Of a stretch of 64,000 nt of DNA, positions 25,501 to 39,290 are shown piece by piece (positions within the stretch are counted from its first letter, which is position 1; each line of letters starts with the position of its first letter). This DNA comes from Hydractinia symbiolongicarpus. Its lineage: Eukaryota > Cnidaria > Hydrozoa > Anthoathecata > Hydractiniidae. Made by a program: the position numbers and the translations under genes. The notes below the pieces were generated by a model. The model worked only from the letters and a program-made list of their open reading frames with translations, was not told where the DNA came from and did no database searches. The stretch is from positions 868,001-932,000 of the forward strand of contig NC_079875.1 in NCBI RefSeq assembly GCF_029227915.1, read 5' to 3'.

Positions 25501-27915
25501 GAGTTTACTCACAGGGTACTTTCTTTGTATACATTCGACTATACGGGCCAAGGACGGGATTTACGGGAAATCGCGGGTTTTCGTTTGCTGGCGATTAAAC
25601 CACTTTCATTAAGCGTCTCATCAAAAATGAAAATATTTCTGAAAACTACAAGTCTCATGCGTTTTAGTGGTGAAAAAATAATTTAAAAAATCGTTCGGGA
25701 AATGAGTTTACTCACAGGGTACTTTCTTTGTATACTTTGGACTATACGGGCCGAGTCTGGGATTTACGGGAAATCGCGGGTTTTCGTTTGCTGGCGATTA
25801 AACCACCTTCATTAAGCGTCTCATCAAAAATGAAAATATTTCTGAAAACTACAAGTCTCATGCGTTTTAGTGGTGAAAAAATAGTTTAAAAAATCGTTCG
25901 GGAAATGAGTTTACTCACAGGGTACTTTCTTTGTATACATTCGACTATACGGGCCAAACCCGGGATTTACGGGAAATCACGGGTTTTCGTTTGCCGGCGA
26001 TTACACTTCTTTCATTAACCGTCTCATCAAAAATGAAAACATATTTGAAAACTACAAGTCTCATGCGTTTTAGTGGTGAAAAAATAATTTGAAAAATCGT
26101 TCGGGAAATGAGTTTACTCCCTGGGTACTTTCTTTGTATACTTTGGACTATACGGGCCGAGTCCGGGATTTACGGGAAATCGCGGGTTTTCGTTTGCCGG
26201 CGATTAAACTTCTTTTAGTCAGCGTCTCATCAAAAATAAAAACAATTTTAAAAAATACAAGTCTCATGGGCTTTAGTGGTGAAATAATAATTTAAAAAAT
26301 CGTTTGGGAAATGAGTTTACTCCCTCGGTACTTTCTTTGTATACTTTTGACTATACGGGCCGAGTCCGGGACTTACGGGAAATCGCAGGATTTCGTTTGC
26401 CGGCGATTAAACTTCTTTTAGTCAGCGTCTCATCAAAAATGAAAACATTTTTGAAAACTACAAGTCTCATGCTTTTAGTGGTGAAAAAATAATTTAAAAA
26501 ATCGTTCGGGAAATGAGTTTACTCCCTGGGTACTTTCTTTGTATACTTTTGACTTTACGGGCCGAGTCCGGGATTTACGGAAAATCGCGGATTTTCGTTT
26601 GCCGGCGATTAAACTTCTTTTATTCAGCGTCCCATCAAATATGAAAATATTTTTGAAAACTACAAGTCTCATGCGTTTAGTGGTAAAAAAATAATATAAA
26701 AAATCGTTCGGGAAATGAGTTTACTCCCTGGGTACTTTCTTTGTATACTTTTGACTATACGGGTCAAGTCCGGGGTTTACGGGAAATGGCGGGTTTTCGT
26801 TTGCCGGCGATTAAACTTCTTTTATTCAGCGTCTCATCAAAAATGAAAACATTTTTGAAAACTACAAGTCTCATGCGTTTTAGTGGTGAAAAGATAATTT
26901 AAAAAATCGTTTTGAGAATGAGTTTACTCACAGGGTACTTTCTTTGTATACTTTTGACTATACGGGCCAAGCCCGGGATTTACGGGAAATCGCGGGTTTT
27001 CGTTTGCTGGCGATTAAACCACTTTCATTAAGCGTCTCATCAAAAATGAAAATATTTCTGAAAACTACAAGTCTCATGCGTTTTAGTGGTGAAAAAATAA
27101 TTTAAAAAATCGTTCGGGAAATGAGTTTACTCACAGGGTACTTTCTTTGTATACTTTGGACTATACGGGCCGATTCTGGGATTTACGGGAAATCGCGGGT
27201 TTTCGTTTGCTGGCGATTAAACAACCTTCATTAAGCGTCTCATCAAAAATGAAAATATTTCTGAAAACTACAAGTCTCATGCGTTTTAGTGGTGAAAAAA
27301 TAGTTTAAAAAATCGTTCGGGAAATGAGTTTACTCACAGGGTACTTTCTTTGTATACATTCGACTATACGGGCCAAACCCGGGATTTACGGGAAATCACG
27401 GGTTTTCGTTTGCCGGCGATTACACTTCTTTCATTAACCGTCTCATCAAAAATGAAAACATATTTGAAAACTACAAGTCTCATGCGTTTTAGTGGTGAAA
27501 AAATAATTTGAAAAATCGTTCGGGAAATGAGTTTACTCCCTGGGTACTTTCTTTGTATACTTTGGACTATACGGGCCGAGTCCGGGATTTACGGGAAATC
27601 GCGGGTTTTCGTTTGCCGGCGATTAAACTTCTTTTAGTCAGCGTCTCATCAAAAATAAAAACAATTTTAAAAAATAAAAGTCTCATGGGCTTTAGTGGTG
27701 AAATAATAATTTAAAAAATCGTTTGGGAAATGAGTTTACTCCCTCGGTACTTTCTTTGTATACTTTTGACTATACGGGCCGAGTCCGGGACTTACGGGAA
27801 ATCGCAGGATTTCGTTTGCCGGCGATTAAACTTCTTTTAGTCAGCGTCTCATCAAAAATGAAAACATTTTTGAAAACTACAAGTCTCATGCGTTTTAGTG
27901 GTGAAAAAATAATTT
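25098..27915. repeat. 7-unit tandem duplication (1,419 bp)
   Basis: Bases about 25098-26460 match 26517-27880 at offset 1419 (seven units less two bases). The order is the CCCATCAAATATG unit, the GGTCAAGTCC unit, a TTTTGAGAATGAG unit with TTTGCTGGCG, a CTTTGGAC unit with TTTGCTGGCG, a unit with GATTACACTTC and TTCATTAACC, then a TTTGAAAAATCG-led CTTTGGAC unit, and finally a CCCTCGG unit with GGGACTTACGG. The third unit differs between copies (CATTCGAC with AAGGACGGG versus CTTTTGAC with AAGCCCGGG). Confidence 0.8.
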
Positions 27916-30900
27916 AAAAAATCGTTCGGGAAATGAGTTGACACCATGGGTACTCTCTTTGTATACTTTTGACTATACGGGCCGAGTCCGGGATTTACGG
28001 GAAATCGCAAGTTTTCGTTTGCCGGCGATTAAACTTCTTTTATTCAGCGTCTCATCAAAAATGAAAACATTTTTGAAAACTGCAAGTCTCATGCGTTTTA
28101 GTGGCGAAAAAATAATTTAAAAATTCGTTAGGGAAATGAGTTTACTCACAGGGTACTTTCTTTGTATACATTCGACTATACGGGCCAAACCCAGGATTTA
28201 CGGGAAATCACGGGTTTTCGTTTGCCGGCGATTAAACTTCTTTCATTAACCGTCTCATCAAAAATGAAAACATATTTGAAAACTACAAGTCTCATGCGTT
28301 TTAGTGGTGAAAAAATAATTTGAAAAATCGTTCGGGAAATGAGTTTACTCCCTGGGTACTTTCTTTGTATACTTTGGACTATACGGGCCGAGTCCGGGAT
28401 TTACGGGAAATCGCGGGTTTTCGTTTGCCGGCGATTAAACTTCTTTTAGTCAGCGTCTCATCAAAAATGAAAACTTTTTTAAAAAATACAAGTCTCATGG
28501 GCTTTAGTGGTGAAATAATAATTTAAAAAATCGTTTGGGAAATGAGTTTACTCCCTCGGTACTTTCTTTGTATACTTTTGACTATACGGGCCGAGTCCGG
28601 GACTTACGGGAAATCGCAGGTTTTCGTTTGCCGGCGATTAAACTTCTTTTAGTCAGCGTCTCATCAAAAATGAAAACATTTTTGAAAACTACAAGTCTCA
28701 TGCGTTTTAGTGGTGAAAAAATAATTTAAAAAATCGTTCGGGAAATGAGTTAACACCATGGGTACTCTCTTTGTATACTTTTGACTATACGGGCCGAGTC
28801 TGGGATTTACGGGAAATCGCAAGTTTTCGTTTGCCGGCGATTAAACTTCTTTTATTCAGCGTCTCATCAAAAATGAAAACATTTTTGAAAACTGCAAGTC
28901 TCATGCGTTTTAGTGGCGAAAAAATAATTTAAAAATTCGTTAGGGAAATGAGTTTACTCACTGGGTACTTTCCTTGTATACTTTTGACTATACGGGCCGA
29001 GACCGGGATTTACGGGAAATCGCTGGTTTTCGTTTGCCGGCGATTAAACTTCTTTTAATCAGCGTCTCGTCAAAAATGAAAACATTTTTGAAAACTGCAA
29101 GTCTCATGCGTTTTAGTGGTGAAAAAATAATTTGAAAAATCGTTCGGGAAATGAGTTTACTCCCTGGGTACTTTCTTTGTATACTTTGGACTATACGGGC
29201 CGAGTCCGGGATTTACGGGAAATCGCGGGTTTTCGTTTGCCGGCGATTAAACTTCTTTTAGTCAGCGTCTCATCAAAAATAAAAACAATTTTAAAAAATA
29301 AAAGTCTCATGGGCTTTAGTGGTGAAATAATAATTTAAAAAATCGTTTGGGAAATGAGTTTACTCCCTCGGTACTTTCTTTGTATACTTTTGACTATACG
29401 GGCCGAGTCCGGGACTTACGGGAAATCGCAGGATTTCGTTTGCCGGCGATTAAACTTCTTTTAGTCAGCGTCTCATCAAAAATGAAAACATTTTTGAAAA
29501 CTACAAGTCTCATGCGTTTTAGTGGTGAAAAAATAATTTAAAAAATCGTTCGGGAAATGAGTTGACACCATGGGTACTCTCTTTGTATACTTTTGACTAT
29601 ACGGGCCGAGTCCGGGATTTACGGGAAATCGCAAGTTTTCGTTTGCCGGCGATTAAACTTCTTTTATTCAGCGTCTCATCAAAAATGAAAACATTTTTGA
29701 AAACTGCAAGTCTCATGCGTTTTAGTGGCGAAAAAATAATTTAAAAATTCGTTAGGGAAATGAGTTTACTCACAGGGTACTTTCTTTGTATACATTCGAC
29801 TATACGGGCCAAACCCAGGATTTACGGGAAATCACGGGTTTTCGTTTGCCGGCGATTAAACTTCTTTCATTAACCGTCTCATCAAAAATGAAAACATATT
29901 TGAAAACTACAAGTCTCATGCGTTTTAGTGGTGAAAAAATAATTTGAAAAATCGTTCGGGAAATGAGTTTACTCCCTGGGTACTTTCTTTGTATACTTTG
30001 GACTATACGGGCCGAGTCCGGGATTTACGGGAAATCGCGGGTTTTTGTTTGCCGGCGATTAAACTTCTTTTAGTCAGCGTCTCATCAAAAATGAAAACTT
30101 TTTTAAAAAATACAAGTCTCATGGGCTTTAGTGGTGAAATAATAATTTAAAAAATCGTTTGGGAAATGAGTTTACTCCCTCGGTACTTTCTTTGTATACT
30201 TTTGACTATACGGGCCGAGTCCGGGACTTACGGGAAATCGCAGGTTTTCGTTTGCCGGCGATTAAACTTCTTTTAGTCAGCGTCTCATCAAAAATGAAAA
30301 CATTTTTGAAAACTACAAGTCTCATGCGTTTTAGTGGTGAAAAAATAATTTAAAAAATCGTTCGGGAAATGAGTTAACACCATGGGTACTCTCTTTGTAT
30401 ACTTTTGACTATACGGGCCGAGTCTGGGATTTACGGGAAATCGCAAGTTTTCGTTTGCCGGCGATTAAACTTCTTTTATTCAGCGTCTCATCAAAAATGA
30501 AAACATTTTTGAAAACTGCAAGTCTCATGCGTTTTAGTGGCGAAAAAATAATTTAAAAATTCGTTAGGGAAATGAGTTTACTCACTGGGTACTTTCCTTG
30601 TATACTTTTGACTATACGGGCCGAGACCGGGATTTACGGGAAATCGCTGGTTTTCGTTTGCCGGCGATTAAACTTCTTTTAATCAGCGTCTCGTCAAAAA
30701 TGAAAACATTTTTGAAAACTGCAAGTCTCATGCGTTTTAGTGGTGAAAAAATAATTTGAAAAATCGTTCGGGAAATGAGTTTACTCCCTGGGTACTTTCT
30801 TTGTATACTTTGGACTATACGGGCCGAGTCCGGGATTTACGGGAAATCGCGGGTTTTTGTTTGCCGGCGATTAAACTTCTTTTAGTCAGCGTCTCATCAA

Positions 30901-32377
30901 AAATGAAAACATTTTTAAAAAATACAAGTCTCATGGGCTTTAGTAGTGAAATAATAATTTAAAAAATCGTTTGGGAAATGAGTTTACTCCCTCGGTACTT
31001 TCTTTGTATACTTTTGACTATACGGGCCGAGTCCGGGACTTACGGGAAATCGCAGGTTTTCGTTTGCCGGCGATTAAACTTCTTTTAGTCAGCGTCTCAT
31101 CAAAAATGAAAACATTTTTAAAAACTACAAGTCTCATGCGTTTTAGTGGTGAAAAAATAATTTAAAAAATCGTTCGGGAAATGAGTTAACACCATGGGTA
31201 CTCTCTTTGTATACTTTTGACTATACGGGCCGAGTCCGGGATTTACGGGAAATCGCAAGTTTTCGTTTGCCGGCGATTAAACTTCTTTTATTCAGCGTCT
31301 CACAAAAATGAAAACATTTTTGAAAACTGCAAGTCTCATGCGTTTTAGTGGCGAAAAAATAATTTAAAAATTCGTTAGGGAAATGAGTTTACTCACAGGG
31401 TACTTTCTTTGTATACATTCGACTATACGGGCCAAACCCGGGATTTACGGGAAATCGCGGGTTTTCGTTTGCCGGCGATTAAACTTCTTTCATTAACCGT
31501 CTCATCAAAAATGAAAACATATTTGAAAACTACAAGTCTCATGCGTTTTAGTGGTGAAAAAATAATTTGAAAAATCGTTCGGGAAATGAGTTTACTCCCT
31601 GGGTACTTTCTTTGTATACTTTGGACTATACGGGCCGAGTCCGGGATTTACGGGAAATCGCGGGTTTTCGTTTGCCGGCGATTAAACTTCTTTTAGTCAG
31701 CGTCTCATCAAAAATGAAAACTTTTTTAAAAAATACAAGTCTCATGGGCTTTAGTGGTGAAATAATAATTTAAAAAATCGTTTGGGAAATGAGTTTACTC
31801 CCTCGGTACTTTCTTTGTATACTTTTGACTATACGGGCCGAGTCCGGGACTTACGGGAAATCGCATGTTTTCGTTTGCCGGCGATTAAACTTCTTTTAGT
31901 CAGCGTCTCATCAAATATGAAAACATTTTTGAAAACTACAAGTCTCATGCGTTTTAGTGGTGAAAAAATAATTTAAAAAATCGTTCGGGAAATGAGTTAA
32001 CACCATGGGTACTCTCTTTGTATACTTTTGACTATACGGGCCGAGTCCGGGATTTACGGGAAATCGCAAGTTTTCGTTTGCCGGCGATTAAACTTCTTTT
32101 ATTCAGCGTCTCATCAAAAATGAAAACATTTTTGAAAACTGCAAGTCTCATGCGTTTTAGTGGCGAAAAAATAATTTAAAAATTCGTTAGGGAAATGAGT
32201 TTACTCACTGGGTACTTTCCTTGTATACTTTTGACTATACGGGCCGAGACCGGGATTTACGGGAAATCGCAGGTTTTCGTTTGCCGCGATTAAACTTCTT
32301 TTAATCAGCGTCTCATCAAAAATGAAAACATTTTTGAAAACTGCAAGTCTCATGCGTTTTAGTGGTGAAAAAATAAT
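27508..32377. repeat. 8-unit higher-order repeat (1,624 bp), three copies
   Basis: Copies start at 27508, 29132 and 30756. Each contains two versions of a four-unit cycle: m1 (TTTGAAAAATCG lead, CTTTGGAC, TTAGTCAG, CATGGG), m2 (CCCTCGG, GGGACTTACGG), m3 (TTAACACCATGGG or TTGACACC, CGCAAGTTTTCG, AACTGCAAG, GTGGCG) and m4. In the first version m4 has CACAGGG and CATTCGAC with AAACCC. In the second it has CACTGGG with GAGACC. The first two copies share private variants such as AATAAAAGTCTC, GTTGACACC and CTCGTCAAAAATG. The third has lost some of these and is two bases shorter. Confidence 0.85.
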
Positions 32378-35300
32378 TTGAAAAATCGTTCGGGAAATGA
32401 GTTTACTCCCTGGGTACTTTCTTTGTATACTTTGGACTATACGGGCCGAGTCCGGGATTTACGGGAAATCGCGGGTTTTTGTTTGCCGGCGATTAAACTT
32501 CTTTTAGTCAGCGTCTCATCAAAAATGAAAACATTTTTAAAAAATACAAGTCTCATGGGCTTTAGTGGTGAAATAATAATTTAAAAAATCGTTTGGGAAA
32601 TGAGTTTACTCCCTCGGTACTTTCTTTGTATACTTTTGACTATACGGGCCGAGTCCGGGACTTACGGGAAATCGCAGGTTTTCGTTTGCCGGCGATTAAA
32701 CTTCTTTTAGTCAGCGTCTCATCAAAAATGAAAACATTTTTGAAAACTACAAGTCTCATGCGTTTTAGTGGTGAAAAAATAATTTAAAAAATCGTTCGGG
32801 AAATGAGTTAACACCATGGGTACTCTCTTTGTATACTTTTGACTATACGGGCCGAGTCCGGGATTTACGGGAAATCGCAAGTTTTCGTTTGCCGGCGATT
32901 AAACTTCTTTTATTCAGCGTCTCATCAAAAATGAAAACATTTTTGAAAACTGCAAGTCTCATGCGTTTTAGTGGCGAAAAAATAATTTAAAAATTCGTTA
33001 GGGAAATGAGTTTACTCACTGGGTACTTTCCTTGTATACTTTTGACTATACGGGCCGAGACCGGGATTTACGGGAAATCGCAGGTTTTCGTTTGCCAGCG
33101 ATTAAACTTCTTTTAATCAGCGTCTCATCAAAAATGAAAACATTTTTGAAAACTGCAAGTCTCATGCGTTTTAGTGGTGAAAAAATAATTTAAAAAATCG
33201 TTCGGGAAATGAGTTAACACCATGGGTACTCTCTTTGTATACTTTTGACTATACGGGCCGAGTCCGGGATTTACGGGAAATCGCAAGTTTTCGTTTGCCG
33301 GCGATTAAACTTCTTTTATTCAGCGTCTCATCAAAAATGAAAACATTTTTGAAAACTGCAAGTCTCATGCGTTTTAGTGGCGAAAAAATAATTTAAAAAT
33401 TCGTTAGGGAAATGAGTTTACTCACTGGGTACTTTCCTTGTATACTTTTGACTATACGGGCCGAGACCGGGATTTACGGGAAATCGCGGGTTTTTGTTTG
33501 CCGGCGATTAAACTTCTTTTAGTCAGCGTCTCATCAAAAATGAAAACATTTTTAAAAAATACAAGTCTCATGGGCTTTAGTGGTGAAATAATAATTTAAA
33601 AAATCGTTTGGGAAATGAGTTTACTCCCTCGGTACTTTCTTTGTATACTTTTGACTATACGGGCCGAGTCCGGGACTTACGGGAAATCGCAGGTTTTCGT
33701 TTGCCGGCGATTAAACTTCTTTTAGTCAGCGTCTCATCAAAAATGAAAACATTTTTGAAAACTACAAGTCTCATGCGTTTTAGTGGTGAAAAAATAATTT
33801 AAAAAATCGTTCGGGAAATGAGTTAACACCATGGGTACTCTCTTTGTATACTTTTGACTATACGGGCCGAGTCCGGGATTTACGGGAAATCGCAAGTTTT
33901 CGTTTGCCGGCGATTAAACTTCTTTTATTCAGCGTCTCATCAAAAATGAAAACATTTTTGAAAACTGCAAGTCTCATGCGTTTTAGTGGCGAAAAAATAA
34001 TTTAAAAATTCGTTAGGGAAATGAGTTTACTCACTGGGTACTTTCCTTTTATACTTTTGACTATACGGGCCGAGACCGGGATTTACGGGAAATCGCAGGT
34101 TTTCGTTTGCCAGCGATTAAACTTCTTTTAATCAGCGTCTCATCAAAAATGAAAACATTTTTGAAAACTGCAAGTCTCATGCGTTTTAGTGGTGAAAAAA
34201 TAATTTGAAAAATCGTTCGGGAAATGAGTTTACTCCCTGGGTACTTTCTTTGTATACTTTGGACTATACGGGCCGAGTCCGGGATTTACGGGAAATCGCG
34301 GGTTTTTGTTTGCCGGCGATTAAACTTCTTTTAGTCAGCGTCTCATCAAAAATTAAAACATTTTAAAAAAATACAAGTCTCATGGGCTTTAGTGGTGAAA
34401 TAATAATTTAAAAAATCGTTTGGGAAATGAGTTTACTCCCTCGGTACTTTCTTTGTATACTTTTGACTATACGGGCCGAGTCCGGGACTTACGGGAAATC
34501 GCAGGTTTTCGTTTGCCGGCGATTAAACTTCTTTTAGTCAGCGTCTCATCAAAAATGAAAACATTTTTAAAAACTACAAGTCTCATGCGTTTTAGTGGTG
34601 AAAAAATAATTTAAAAAATCGTTCGGGAAATGAGTTAACACCATGGGTACTCTCTTTGTATACTTTTGACTATACGGGCCGAGTCCGGGATTTACGGGAA
34701 ATCGCAAGTTTTCGTTTGCCGGCGATTAAACTTCTTTTATTCAGCGTCTCATCAAAAATGAAAACATTTTTGAAAACTGCAAGTCTCATGCGTTTTAGTG
34801 GCGAAAAAATAATTTAAAAATTCGTTAGGGAAATGAGTTTACTCCCTGGGTACTTTCTTTGTATACTTTGGACTATACGGGCCGAGTCCGGGATTTACGG
34901 GAAATCGCGGGTTTTCGTTTGCCGGCGATTAAACTTCTTTTAGTCAGCGTCTCATCAAAAATGAAAACTTTTTTAAAAAATACAAGTCTCATGGGCTTTA
35001 GTGGTGAAATAATAATTTAAAAAATCGTTTGGGAAATGAGTTTACTCCCTCGGTACTTTCTTTGTATACTTTTGACTATACGGGCCGAGTCCGGGACTTA
35101 CGGGAAATCGCATGTTTTCGTTTGCCGGCGATTAAACTTCTTTTAGTCAGCGTCTCATCAAATATGAAAACATTTTTGAAAACTACAAGTCTCATGCGTT
35201 TTAGTGGTGAAAAAATAATTTAAAAAATCGTTCGGGAAATGAGTTAACACCATGGGTACTCTCTTTGTATACTTTTGACTATACGGGCCGAGTCCGGGAT

Positions 35301-38300
35301 TTACGGGAAATCGCAAGTTTTCGTTTGCCGGCGATTAAACTTCTTTTATTCAGCGTCTCATCAAAAATGAAAACATTTTTGAAAACTGCAAGTCTCATGC
35401 GTTTTAGTGGCGAAAAAATAATTTAAAAATTCGTTAGGGAAATGAGTTTACTCACTGGGTACTTTCCTTGTATACTTTTGACTATACGGGCCGAGACCGG
35501 GATTTACGGGAAATCGCAGGTTTTCGTTTGCCGCGATTAAACTTCTTTTAATCAGCGTCTCATCAAAAATGAAAACATTTTTGAAAACTGCAAGTCTCAT
35601 GCGTTTTAGTGGTGAAAAAATAATTTAAAAAATCGTTCGGGAAATGAGTTAACACCATGGGTACTCTCTTTGTATACTTTTGACTATACGGGCCGAGTCC
35701 GGGATTTACGGGAAATCGCAAGTTTTCGTTTGCCGGCGATTAAACTTCTTTTATTCAGCGTCTCATCAAAAATGAAAACATTTTTGAAAACTGCAAGTCT
35801 CATGCGTTTTAGTGGCGAAAAAATAATTTAAAAATTCGTTAGGGAAATGAGTTTACTCCCTGGGTACTTTCTTTGTATACTTTGGACTATACGGGCCGAG
35901 TCCGGGATTTACGGGAAATCGCGGGTTTTCGTTTGCCGGCGATTAAACTTCTTTTAGTCAGCGTCTCATCAAAAATGAAAACTTTTTTAAAAAATACAAG
36001 TCTCATGGGCTTTAGTGGTGAAATAATAATTTAAAAAATCGTTTGGGAAATGAGTTTACTCCCTCGGTACTTTCTTTGTATACTTTTGACTATACGGGCC
36101 GAGTCCGGGACTTACGGGAAATCGCATGTTTTCGTTTGCCGGCGATTAAACTTCTTTTAGTCAGCGTCTCATCAAATATGAAAACATTTTTGAAAACTAC
36201 AAGTCTCATGCGTTTTAGTGGTGAAAAAATAATTTAAAAAATCGTTCGGGAAATGAGTTAACACCATGGGTACTCTCTTTGTATACTTTTGACTATACGG
36301 GCCGAGTCCGGGATTTACGGGAAATCGCAAGTTTTCGTTTGCCGGCGATTAAACTTCTTTTATTCAGCGTCTCATCAAAAATGAAAACATTTTTGAAAAC
36401 TGCAAGTCTCATGCGTTTTAGTGGCGAAAAAATAATTTAAAAATTCGTTAGGGAAATGAGTTTACTCACTGGGTACTTTCCTTGTATACTTTTGACTATA
36501 CGGGCCGAGACCGGGATTTACGGGAAATCGCAGGTTTTCGTTTGCCGCGATTAAACTTCTTTTAATCAGCGTCTCATCAAAAATGAAAACATTTTTGAAA
36601 ACTGCAAGTCTCATGCGTTTTAGTGGTGAAAAAATAATTTGAAAAATCGTTCGGGAAATGAGTTTACTCCCTGGGTACTTTCTTTGTATACTTTGGACTA
36701 TACGGGCCGAGTCCGGGATTTACGGGAAATCGCGGGTTTTTGTTTGCCGGCGATTAAACTTCTTTTAGTCAGCGTCTCATCAAAAATGAAAACATTTTTA
36801 AAAAATACAAGTCTCATGGGCTTTAGTGGTGAAATAATAATTTAAAAAATCGTTTGGGAAATGAGTTTACTCCCTCGGTACTTTCTTTGTATACTTTTGA
36901 CTATACGGGCCGAGTCCGGGACTTACGGGAAATCGCAGGTTTTCGTTTGCCGGCGATTAAACTTCTTTTAGTCAGCGTCTCATCAAAAATGAAAACATTT
37001 TTGAAAACTACAAGTCTCATGCGTTTTAGTGGTGAAAAAATAATTTAAAAAATCGTTCGGGAAATGAGTTAACACCATGGGTACTCTCTTTGTATACTTT
37101 TGACTATACGGGCCGAGTCCGGGATTTACGGGAAATCGCAAGTTTTCGTTTGCCGGCGATTAAACTTCTTTTATTCAGCGTCTCATCAAAAATGAAAACA
37201 TTTTTGAAAACTGCAAGTCTCATGCGTTTTAGTGGCGAAAAAATAATTTAAAAATTCGTTAGGGAAATGAGTTTACTCACTGGGTACTTTCCTTGTATAC
37301 TTTTGACTATACGGGCCGAGACCGGGATTTACGGGAAATCGCAGGTTTTCGTTTGCCAGCGATTAAACTTCTTTTAATCAGCGTCTCATCAAAAATGAAA
37401 ACATTTTTGAAAACTGCAAGTCTCATGCGTTTTAGTGGTGAAAAAATAATTTGAAAAATCGTTCGGGAAATGAGTTTACTCCCTGGGTACTTTCTTTGTA
37501 TACTTTGGACTATACGTGCCGAGTCCGGGATTTACGGGAAATCGCGGGTTTTTGTTTGCCGGCGATTAAACTTCTTTTAGTCAGCGTCTCATCAAAAATG
37601 AAAACATTTTAAAAAAATACAAGTCTCATGGGCTTTAGTGGTGAAATAATAATTTAAAAAATCGTTTGGGAAATGAGTTTACTCCCTCGGTACTTTCTTT
37701 GTATACTTTTGACTATACGGGCCGAGTCCGGGACTTACAGGAAATCGCAGGTTTTCGTTTGCCGGCGATTAAACTTCTTTTAGTCAGCGTCTCATCAAAA
37801 ATGAAAACATTTTTAAAAACTACAAGTCTCATGCGTTTTAGTGGTGAAAAAATAATTTAAAAAATCGTTCGGGAAATGAGTTAACACCATGGGTACTCTC
37901 TTTGTATACTTTTGACTATACGGGCCGAGTCCGGGATTTACGGGAAATCGCAAGTTTTCGTTTGCCGGCGATTAAACTTCTTTTATTCAGCGTCTCATCA
38001 AAAATGAAAACATTTTTGAAAACTGCAAGTCTCATGCGTTTTAGTGGCGAAAAAATAATTTAAAAATTCGTTAGGGAAATGAGTTTACTCACTGGGTACT
38101 TTCCTTGTATACTTTTGACTATACGGGCCGAGACCGGGATTTACGGGAAATCGCAGGTTTTCGTTTGCCAGCGATTAAACTTCTTTTAATCAGCGTCTCA
38201 TCAAAAATGAAAACATATTTGAAAACTACAAGTCTCATGCGTTTTAGTGGTGAAAAAATAATTTGAAAAATCGTTCGGGAAATGAGTTTACTCCCTGGGT

Positions 38301-39290
38301 ACTTTCTTTGTATACTTTGGACTATACGGGCCGAGTCCGGGATTTACGGGAAATCGCGGGTTTTCGTTTGCCGGCGATTAAACTTCTTTTAGTCAGCGTC
38401 TCATCAAAAATGAAAACTTTTTTAAAAAATACAAGTCTCATGGGCTTTAGTGGTGAAATAATAATTTAAAAAATCGTTTGGGAAATGAGTTTACTCCCTC
38501 GGTACTTTCTTTGTATACTTTTGACTATACGGGCCGAGTCCGGGACTTATGGGAAATCGCAGGTTTTCGTTTGCCGGCGATTAAACTTCTTTTAGTCAGG
38601 GTCTCATCAAAAATAAAAACATTTTTGAAAACTACAAGTCTCATGCGTTTTAGTGGTGAAAAAATAATTTAAAAAATCGTTCGGGAAATGAGTTAACACC
38701 ATGGGTACTCTCTTTGTATACTTTTGACTATACGGGCCGAGTCCGGGATTTACGGGAAATCGCAAGTTTTCGTTTGCCGGCGATTAAACTTCTTTTATTC
38801 AGCGTCTCATCAAAAATGAAAACATTTTTGAAAACTGCAAGTCTCATGCGTTTTAGTGGCGAAAAAATAATTTAAAAATTCGTTAGGGAAATGAGTTTAC
38901 TCACTGGGTACTTTCCTTGTATACTTTTGACTATACGGGCCGAGACCGGGATTTACGGGAAATCGCAGGTTTTCGTTTGCCGCGATTAAACTTCTTTTAA
39001 TCAGCGTCTCATCAAGAATGAAAACATTTTTGAAAACTGCAAGTCTCATGCGTTTTAGTGGTGAAAAAATAATTTGAAAAATCGTTCGGGAAATGAGTTT
39101 ACTCCCTGGGTACTTTCTTTGTATACTTTGGACTATACGGGCCGAGTCCGGGATTTACGGGAAATCGCGGGTTTTTGTTTGCCGGCGATTAAACTTCTTT
39201 TAGTCAGCGTCTCATCAAAAATGAAAACATTTTTAAAAAATACAAGTCTCATGGGCTTTAGTGGTGAAATAATCATTTAAAAAATCGTTT
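32378..39290. repeat. 4-unit higher-order repeat (812 bp) with collapses
   Basis: The m1-m2-m3-m4 cycle continues. m2 units lie at 32593, 33608, 34420, 35029, 36043, 36854, 37666 and 38478, giving spacings of 5, 4, 3, 5, 4, 4 and 4 units. m4 is now always the CACTGGG/GAGACC type and carries either TTTGCCAGCG or the one-base-shorter TTTGCCGCG. The irregular spacings reflect the sequence m3-m4-m3 at 33.0-33.4 kb and 35.4-35.8 kb, an m4/m1 hybrid at about 33405, and loss of nearly all of m4 at about 34830. Paired copies at 34.83-35.43 and 35.84-36.45 kb share CGCATGTTTTCG and CAAATATGAAAAC. Confidence 0.85.
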
